Source: Actinomycetes bacterium
GTDB lineage: Bacteria > Actinomycetota > Acidimicrobiia > Acidimicrobiales > RAAP-2
Length of the DNA stretch: 49,565 bases
Assembly: GCA_021828545.1 (NCBI GenBank)
Contig: JAJZEN010000161.1
Coordinates: forward strand, 1-49,565
Direction of reading: 5' to 3'
The notes beneath the pieces were generated by a model that saw nothing but the letters and a program-made list of their open reading frames with translations, had not been told where the DNA came from and made no database searches. How positions within the stretch are numbered: position 1 is the first letter of the stretch; each line of letters opens with the position of its first letter. Below, piece after piece: positions 43,491-49,565 of the stretch. The translations under genes and the position numbers were made by a program.

Positions 43491-43533
43491 CGCCCGGCAC
43501 CCGGACCGATCTACCGGTCCCGGGTGTCGGGCG
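43491..43533. other. Strong inverted repeat (candidate terminator or 5' UTR structure)
   Basis: CGCCCGGCACCCGGACCG-ATCTAC-CGGTCCCGGGTGTCGGGCG: about 18 bp near-perfect hairpin between tadA and GH15. Confidence 0.6.
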
Positions 43534-43722
43534 CCATGGCGTGGAGCGTCTGCCCATTCAACGCGGATACTTCGGGGGACGACGTTTCTGTTGCGGCACC
43601 ACTCAGAGCGGACTCGAGCGTATCTGGGGCCAACGCACAGAAACTTTTAAGGTGCTCGACGCAACACGGTTCTCCCTCGCCTCACCGGCGCGACCTGGAC
43701 GACACATCGTGCACCCACTCGT

Positions 43723-44193
43723 TCAGGACTTCTCGGCGCGTCGATGTTCGAAGAATTCTCGAAGCAACGCCGCCGACTCGATCGCCAAGACATCGTAGGT
43801 AACGGCAACCTCGTGGAGCAATCGCGAATCACTCAGCACGTTGTAGCGCGACCCCACTCCTCCCGCCTTCTCATCCATCGTCCCCACCACCACCCTCGCC
43901 ACCCGCGCGTTCAGTAGCGCGCCGGCGCACATTACGCAGGGTTCGAGCGTCACGTAGGCGGTCACGCCATCTAGCCGCCACCGGCCCAGACGACTCGCGG
44001 CACCGCGTAACGCGATCACTTCGGCGTGCGCAGTCGGATCAGCATCGACCTCGCGACGATTCTCGCCCGTGGCCAGGACCTCGCCGCCGCGCACGAGAAC
44101 GCAGCCCACGGGGACGTCCTCGTGCGCGGCGGCCGCGCGCGCGAGATCGAGGGCGAGCGACATGAACCGAGAATCGTCGGTGAGTTGAACCAT
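43723..44193 (-). CDS. tadA: tRNA-specific adenosine deaminase
   Basis: DPTAHAEVIALRGAA and VTLEPCVMCAGALLNARVARVV zinc/catalytic motifs. Confidence 0.93.
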   Translation of the reverse strand: MVQLTDDSRFMSLALDLARAAAAHEDVPVGCVLVRGGEVLATGENRREVDADPTAHAEVIALRGAASRLGRWRLDGVTAYVTLEPCVMCAGALLNARVARVVVGTMDEKAGGVGSRYNVLSDSRLLHEVAVTYDVLAIESAALLREFFEHRRAEKS

Positions 44194-44255
44194 GCTTGCA
44201 CTCTAGAAGTCGACCCCCCCTCGGGGGGCATCCCGACCGAAGTAGACTCTCCGAC

Positions 44256-44340
44256 GGAGGGGTGCGAGAGCGGCCGAATCGGGCAGTCTCGAAAACTGCT
44301 GTGTCTACGGGCACCGTGGGTTCAAATCCCACCTCCTCCG
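44256..44340 (+). tRNA. tRNA-Ser(CGA), CCA encoded at 44341..44343
   Basis: Anticodon arm GCAGT-CTCGAAA-ACTGC; long variable arm; T-arm GTGGGTTCAAATCCCAC; acceptor GGAGGGG/CTCCTCC. Confidence 0.93.
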
Positions 44341-44347
44341 CCAGGGA

Positions 44348-44377
44348 CGAAACGGGTGACCACGGTCACCCGTTTCG
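44348..44377 (+). terminator. Intrinsic terminator-like hairpin downstream of tRNA-Ser
   Basis: Perfect 14-bp inverted repeat CGAAACGGGTGACC-AC-GGTCACCCGTTTCG followed by CATTTTGG. Confidence 0.85.
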
Positions 44378-44454
44378 CATTTTGGGGTGTCACTACCACG
44401 ACGAGAAGTACGCTGGAGTTACCCGTAGTATTCGGATGTCTCTAAGGAGTACCC

Positions 44455-45792
44455 ATGGTTTCGTCACTTGAATCGTCGATCGGTAGTGAGCGCCGGGTCC
44501 TCACCGAACTGCCCGGTCCCGCCTCACGCGCACTTCAAGAACGGCGCCACAACGTGGTGAGTTCGTCCGTAGCCATGGGATTCCCCATTTACATTGATCG
44601 AGCGCAAGGGGCGATTCTGGTCGACGTCGACGGAAATCACATCTTGGATCTCGGTTCGGGAATCGCCGTCACAGGAATCGGACACGCCGTACCCGAGCTC
44701 GTCGAGGCCGTCTCCCAGCAGGTGGCCTCCTTCACCCACACCTGTTTTGGCGTCACGCCCTACGAGAGTTACGTCGCGGTCTGCGAGGAACTCGCGGCCC
44801 TGACCCCCGGAACGCACGAGAAGCGATCAGCGCTCTTCAACTCGGGCGCCGAGGCCGTGGAGAATGCGGTGAAGATAGCGCGACACGCGACGCGACGCTC
44901 GGCCGTTATTGTTTTTGATCACGCCTACCACGGTCGCACGAATCTCACGATGGCTTTGACCGCGAAGAACATGCCTTACAAAGACGGTTTCGGACCCTTC
45001 GCGCCCGAGGTGTATCGCGTACCCATGAGTTACCCGTTCCGGGACGGACTGTCCGGCGCCGACGCGGCCGCGCGCGCCATTGCCGAGATTGAGTCCCAGG
45101 TGGGTGCGCAGAACGTCGCGGCTCTGCTCATCGAGCCCGTGCAGGGCGAGGGTGGATTCATCGTTCCCGCCGCGGGATTCTTGCCGGCCCTGTCGAAATG
45201 GACGACCGACCACGGCGTCGTCTTCATCGCCGACGAGATTCAAAGCGGCTTTGGCCGTACTGGTGAATGGTTTGCCGTCGACCACGAGGGTGTCATTCCC
45301 GACCTCGTGACCACGGCCAAGGGCCTCGCCGGTGGCATGCCCTTGGCGGGAGTCACCGGACGCGCCGAGATCATGAATGCGGTTCACGAGGGCGGCATCG
45401 GCGGCACGTACGGAGGGAATCCGGTGGCGGCGGTGGCGGCCCTCGCGGCGATTCGCGTGATGCGAGATCGTAATCTCGTGATGCGCGCGCGCGAGCTCGA
45501 AGCAATTATGTTGACGTCGCTGAACGCGCTGGCGCGCGACGTCACGATCATTGGCGACGTGCGCGGTCGCGGCGCGATGATCGCTTTGGAACTCGTCGAG
45601 CCCGGTACGACAATTCCCCACGCGACGGCGGCGAAGGCGATCGTTAAGTACTGCAACGACCACGGTGTCATAGTCCTCTCCTGCGGCACCGCCGGCAACG
45701 TGATTCGTCTGCTACCACCACTGGTGATCACCGACGAACAACTCGCCGACGGTCTAGAGGTGCTCGCCGAGGCGGTGCGCGACGTTAACTGA
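44455..45792 (+). CDS. gabT: 4-aminobutyrate aminotransferase (class III PLP aminotransferase)
   Basis: LDLGSGIAVTGIGHAVPELVEAV, FNSGAEAVENAVKIARHATRRSAVIVFDHAYHGRT, FIADEIQSGFGRTGEWFA, TTAKGLAGGMPLAGVTG; RBS AAGGAG. Confidence 0.93.
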   Translation: MVSSLESSIGSERRVLTELPGPASRALQERRHNVVSSSVAMGFPIYIDRAQGAILVDVDGNHILDLGSGIAVTGIGHAVPELVEAVSQQVASFTHTCFGVTPYESYVAVCEELAALTPGTHEKRSALFNSGAEAVENAVKIARHATRRSAVIVFDHAYHGRTNLTMALTAKNMPYKDGFGPFAPEVYRVPMSYPFRDGLSGADAAARAIAEIESQVGAQNVAALLIEPVQGEGGFIVPAAGFLPALSKWTTDHGVVFIADEIQSGFGRTGEWFAVDHEGVIPDLVTTAKGLAGGMPLAGVTGRAEIMNAVHEGGIGGTYGGNPVAAVAALAAIRVMRDRNLVMRARELEAIMLTSLNALARDVTIIGDVRGRGAMIALELVEPGTTIPHATAAKAIVKYCNDHGVIVLSCGTAGNVIRLLPPLVITDEQLADGLEVLAEAVRDVN

Positions 45793-46927
45793 CGCAGCGC
45801 TGCGTCGAGACGGTCGCTCCCGTGACGCGAGTGAGTTGCGCGCGCAGTTGGTTCACCGGCACGGCGTAGAGCAGACGCGGTGACGCGACGGCTCGTTGGG
45901 CGACGACGCCCACAACGACACCGTGCACCAGGACAGGCGCTCCCGCCTCACTAGTGGTGATGCTCGACGTGACCACGTCCATCGTCCGCGGGAAGAGCGC
46001 GCCACTATAGATGTCGCGCCCGGGGGCCACCACGGATCCCAAGTACACCGCAGCGGACCAGGTGCGGTCGTTGGGCGCCACGAAGCCGACGACGGTGCCC
46101 AGACTGCCGCGCGGCGGAGCCGAACCAAGCTCGAGTGGCGTCATCGCTAGACCCGCCGCGCGAATGACCGCGAGATCGGTGCGCGCATCGAAGAGCACGA
46201 CTCGTCCGACTATGGAATTGACGCGTACCGTCTTTTGCCCCGCGATCAAATGCGCCGCCGTGACCACCTCGCCGGGCGCGACGACAAAACCGGTGCCCTG
46301 GGAGAAGAGGTGACACGAACCGTTGGCTTCGACCGTGACGACACCGGCCGGCGCTGGGACGAAGTGGGTCACCGCGAGACTGTGGTGCGCCACCGCGGGC
46401 AGCGTCGGAGAAATGATACCGGCGAAAAGGTTGGGTGCGTTGATCTGGTCGAGAACGGACTGGAGTCGACTCTCGACGGCCGGTGGCGACGGCAGGATTC
46501 GTTGAACGGCTCGTAGGATGACCGACTGATTGATCGAGCGACCGACGGAACTCCACGGTGCACCCGCCACCGCAGCCGCTACGAGCCAGCACGTCACGAG
46601 CGTCCCCACCACCCCCACGCTCGCGCCCAGCAGCGAATCGACCACTCCCAGGTGACCTTGGCGCAGCCGACGAGCGACGATCCCGGCGAGCATCCGTAGA
46701 ACCAGGCCGCCGGCCACCGTACAGGCGATTATGACCAGGACCGCATCCAATGGTCGCCACGCCACCTCGCTCACGTGCGACGTGACGTCTGACGCCACGT
46801 AGCAACCCGTCACGAAGCCCAGGACGCGCCCCAGGATCCCCCCCAACTGTCGCACGACGCCCTGGGACCACCCGCGCAACGCCGAGATGACGACCAAAGC
46901 GGCAATGGCGACATCAATCCAGCTCAC
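45785..46927 (-). CDS. MarP-like membrane protein: CvpA-like TM region plus trypsin-like domain, Ser nucleophile apparently lost
   Basis: VSWIDVAIAALVVISALRGWSQGVVRQLGGILGRVLGF; GTGFVVAPGEVVTAAHLIAG; ARTDLAVIRAAG; SEAGAPVLVHGVVVGVV. GTG start at 46927. Confidence 0.85.
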   Translation of the reverse strand: MSWIDVAIAALVVISALRGWSQGVVRQLGGILGRVLGFVTGCYVASDVTSHVSEVAWRPLDAVLVIIACTVAGGLVLRMLAGIVARRLRQGHLGVVDSLLGASVGVVGTLVTCWLVAAAVAGAPWSSVGRSINQSVILRAVQRILPSPPAVESRLQSVLDQINAPNLFAGIISPTLPAVAHHSLAVTHFVPAPAGVVTVEANGSCHLFSQGTGFVVAPGEVVTAAHLIAGQKTVRVNSIVGRVVLFDARTDLAVIRAAGLAMTPLELGSAPPRGSLGTVVGFVAPNDRTWSAAVYLGSVVAPGRDIYSGALFPRTMDVVTSSITTSEAGAPVLVHGVVVGVVAQRAVASPRLLYAVPVNQLRAQLTRVTGATVSTQRCVS

Positions 46928-47017
46928 TCGCCCAGGGTAGACGCGAACTGAAGTCACCTCGGGGGCCGGGCTCAGTAGCATTGGGGGACCTGGAGTTTCG
47001 TAGAAATGAACCGCCGC

Positions 47018-48052
47018 ATGAGCCGACACATCACCAAGACGCGTGGGGTCGGCCGAGGCCTGGTCCTCTTGACCGGCGCGACACTCCTCTTGGCCGGCTG
47101 CGCGTCCGCGTCCACGTCGATCCCGGCAGTGGGCCAACCCTCGATCAGCATCAACGCTCCGCTCACCGCGGTGTCGTGCACCACATCCGGAGCGTGCGTG
47201 TCCGTGGGTGCGTCGGGCCGAGCAAACGCTCCCACCGCCGTCGCCCAGGTCCGAAACCTCAAAGGTGTCTGGTCCGCCCTACAGGTTCCGTCGGCTCCCG
47301 TGGCGGTCTTTAACGCCGGTTCGTGTGGCGTCACGCGATGCCTCTTCGGTGGCGCGCAGGGTTCGAGAGAATTACTCTGGTCCATCGACGCCAACACCGG
47401 ATCAGTTCAGGTGCTCACTGGACCGGCCGGCGGCCTGGTGATAGATGATCTCAGTTGCGTTAACGATCACGACTGCGCCGTGGTCGACGAGGCGACGAAC
47501 CGGATCCCTCGCCTGTCCTTCACCACCAACGCCGGGGTGACGTGGAGTGCGCCGCGGACGTTGACCTGGACCGCGGGCAAAGTCACCACCTTGGCCTGCG
47601 TGCTCGGCCGCGAGTGCTATCTCGCCGCGACATCGTCGCGACACCACGTGATCCTTCGCCAAACGCTCAACGCCGGAGTGACCTGGCGTGGCGTCACGAC
47701 TCCCGCGTCGTGGACCTCGCTGAGGGCGCTCTCGTGTACCACGGCGTGCGTCGCACTGATCACCACCACCAAGGGGTCGGCCGTCGCAGCGCCCTCGCCC
47801 GCACCGAAGGCCCAGGGCTGGAACGAGACCACGATTCCCTTCGTCGCCGCGGGCCTCGCGTGCTCCTCGACCACCACCTGCGTCGCCGTCGGGGAGGATG
47901 CTGCTCACGCGCCCGCCGTCGCCCGCTGGCAGGTCCACGCCGTGCAGCAGGTCGCCCTGACCTACGTGCCCACGCCACTTACCGCCGTGGCGTGCCAGAA
48001 GGTGGTCTGCGTCGCCATTGGCGTCAGTACCGTCGTCGCGCTCCAACCCTAA
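47018..48052 (+). CDS. Predicted lipoprotein with repeated beta-propeller-like (BNR/YCF48-like) units
   Basis: Lipobox LLLAGCAS; recurrent TxVSCTTSGACVSVG / TTNAGVTWSAPRTL / TLNAGVTWRGVTTP motifs. Confidence 0.75.
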   Translation: MSRHITKTRGVGRGLVLLTGATLLLAGCASASTSIPAVGQPSISINAPLTAVSCTTSGACVSVGASGRANAPTAVAQVRNLKGVWSALQVPSAPVAVFNAGSCGVTRCLFGGAQGSRELLWSIDANTGSVQVLTGPAGGLVIDDLSCVNDHDCAVVDEATNRIPRLSFTTNAGVTWSAPRTLTWTAGKVTTLACVLGRECYLAATSSRHHVILRQTLNAGVTWRGVTTPASWTSLRALSCTTACVALITTTKGSAVAAPSPAPKAQGWNETTIPFVAAGLACSSTTTCVAVGEDAAHAPAVARWQVHAVQQVALTYVPTPLTAVACQKVVCVAIGVSTVVALQP

Positions 48053-48157
48053 GGATCGCGCCGCACGCCTCACGAGGGTGCTTCACGGCGTACCCCCGCG
48101 GATCTCGCGGACCGACCGGGAATCACGAGAACCACATCGCTGTGAGAGACTACGACG

Positions 48158-48790
48158 GTGAGCAACGCCGTCGTTCCGACCCCGCCGGGCTGGTACCCCG
48201 ATCCGTCGGGTACGCGACAGTGGCGAGTGTGGAACGGTCACTCGTGGACCGACGTCACTCGACCGTACGCGCCCTTGCCGGTACCCGTCTCGGGGGCGTC
48301 GTTCGGTCTCACGGAGTTCGATGTGTTGAGTGCGCTACGTCGACTCACCCAATTCGGTGTCGTCGCGTACTACTGCGGATTCGCGTTGATGGTGAGCCTC
48401 GCCGACCACTGGCCGGGGCGACCCGAGCCGGTGTCCGTTCGGTTCGCCAGTGCCGCTCTCGGGGCCGCCGTCGGACTCACCCTCATCGGCACCGTCTCCT
48501 TCGCGGTGGCCATTCGCGCCCTCCGGGGTCGCTGGAGCCTCGACGCACTGATACCTTTCGTCAACTCCTTCGTGGTGTCGTACCTGATGTCAAAGAGGAT
48601 CGGCGTGGGGGGATCGGATCGGCGCGTCGCGGCCGATATCTTCATCACCGTAGGCTTCGTCGTACTGTGCCCCCACGCGCCCTGGGTCGGCATCGCCCTG
48701 GCGGGAGTGGCGTTCACCCAATTGGCGAGGGCGTACGCCCTCGGTGACTTCCTGACGGGCCCCGCCGCGTCCGCGACCAGCACCCCGTAA
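48158..48790 (+). CDS. DUF2510-domain membrane protein
   Basis: PPGWYPDPSGTRQWRVWNGHSWTDVTRPY followed by TM segments. Confidence 0.85.
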   Translation: MSNAVVPTPPGWYPDPSGTRQWRVWNGHSWTDVTRPYAPLPVPVSGASFGLTEFDVLSALRRLTQFGVVAYYCGFALMVSLADHWPGRPEPVSVRFASAALGAAVGLTLIGTVSFAVAIRALRGRWSLDALIPFVNSFVVSYLMSKRIGVGGSDRRVAADIFITVGFVVLCPHAPWVGIALAGVAFTQLARAYALGDFLTGPAASATSTP

Positions 48791-48829
48791 ACTAGCAACG
48801 CCCCCGACAGCGAAGAAGAGATACGAACG

Positions 48830-49396
48830 ATGCCGATAACACCCTGGGGGCCCCTGGCCGGATTAATCGGCACCTGGGAGTCGGGTCTCGATGGGGTCGA
48901 CGTCTCTTTCCACTCCGACAAGGGGAAACTCGACGAGACTAAGTTCCGCGAACGGACGACGTTCGCTCCTTTTGGTCCGGTCACCGTCGGGCCGCACCCC
49001 CTGTACGGACTCGACTACCGCACGGCCACCTGGCGCGACGGTGACGAACGACCCTTCCACACCGAGGTGGGCTATTGGATGTGGGACGGGACGAACCGTC
49101 AGGTCGTGCGATGTTTCATCGTGCCCCACGCGACCACGTTGATCGCCGGCGCCACCGTCGACGCTGACGCTACGTCGTTCAAACTCGAATCCTCGGTCGG
49201 ATCGAGCTCATACGGAATCTTGTCCACCACGTATCTCCACGCCCTGGCCCAGACGACCCGCTTTGACGTGTCCATCAGCATCACGCCCGAATCGTTCTCC
49301 TACGAACAGACGACGGTCGTCGAATATCAACAGCAACCCACGGTCATCTTGCATACGGACCGCAATACGCTCTATCTCGTACACCGCGACGCGTAG
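48830..49396 (+). CDS. Nitrobindin-like heme-binding beta-barrel protein (FABP-like)
   Basis: PLAGLIGTWES..G..; LYGLDYRTATWRDGDERPFHTEVGYWMWDG. Confidence 0.75.
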   Translation: MPITPWGPLAGLIGTWESGLDGVDVSFHSDKGKLDETKFRERTTFAPFGPVTVGPHPLYGLDYRTATWRDGDERPFHTEVGYWMWDGTNRQVVRCFIVPHATTLIAGATVDADATSFKLESSVGSSSYGILSTTYLHALAQTTRFDVSISITPESFSYEQTTVVEYQQQPTVILHTDRNTLYLVHRDA

Positions 49397-49420
49397 ACCG
49401 GGGCCATGGCACCACGGTAA

Positions 49421-49565
49421 CTACTTTCGACGAGTCCGTACCACGAAGACGTAGAAGCACAACGCGAGGGTGGGTACGAGGAGCACGACGACGCGCGCCG
49501 CCGGGAGCACGGCTCCGCTGTGGACATTGAGCGGCACGCTGGCCGCCCAGAGAATTATGTGGCGC
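49421..49565 (-). CDS. C-terminus of a membrane protein, truncated by window edge
   Basis: Minus-strand open frame ...HIILWAASVPLNVHSGAVLPAARVVVLLVPTLALCFYVFVVRTRRK-stop. Confidence 0.45.
   Translation of the reverse strand, partial: RHIILWAASVPLNVHSGAVLPAARVVVLLVPTLALCFYVFVVRTRRK

Noticed and set aside
47542-48747. 401-aa plus-strand ORF
   Set aside because: Overlaps the lipoprotein and DUF2510 genes in another frame; Arg-rich, no motifs.

Overview
This is a GC-rich, gene-dense chromosomal window. It looks actinobacterial, perhaps Acidimicrobiia-like, but that is inferred from gene content only. Main blocks: (1) 0.2-7.8 kb, surface-polysaccharide genes (three GT2 glycosyltransferases, DUF2304 protein, flippase, methyltransferase, large membrane protein). 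(2) 7.9-22.8 kb, housekeeping genes (citrate synthase, RmuC, PhoU, asd/lysC, adjacent FKBP and cyclophilin PPIases, acyl-CoA carboxylase beta and epsilon-like subunits, methylmalonyl-CoA epimerase, thiolase, SixA, UppP, RecR). (3) 22.8-26.9 kb, dnaX, an unannotated SRP RNA, tRNA-Ser(GGA) and a PbpA-type PBP. (4) 27-38.5 kb, a more accessory stretch (SGNH hydrolase, GNAT, alpha/beta hydrolase, methyltransferase, a solitary AAA ATPase with an AT-rich leader and TTG start, a degenerate dnaX fragment, an ABC exporter, YihY, an F420-type oxidoreductase). (5) 38.8-49.5 kb, HAD hydrolase, OtsA and GH15, TadA, tRNA-Ser(CGA), GabT, a MarP-like protein lacking the catalytic Ser, a lipoprotein, and DUF2510 and nitrobindin-like proteins. 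I saw no CRISPR array, transposase, phage module or recognised defence operon. The strongest non-routine observations are the internally deleted dnaX remnant beside the solitary ATPase, the apparent MarP-like pseudoprotease, the SRP RNA hidden under spurious ORFs, and the S51-like protein after the AccE-like ORF. All assignments come from reading the sequence and recalling families; no searches were run.
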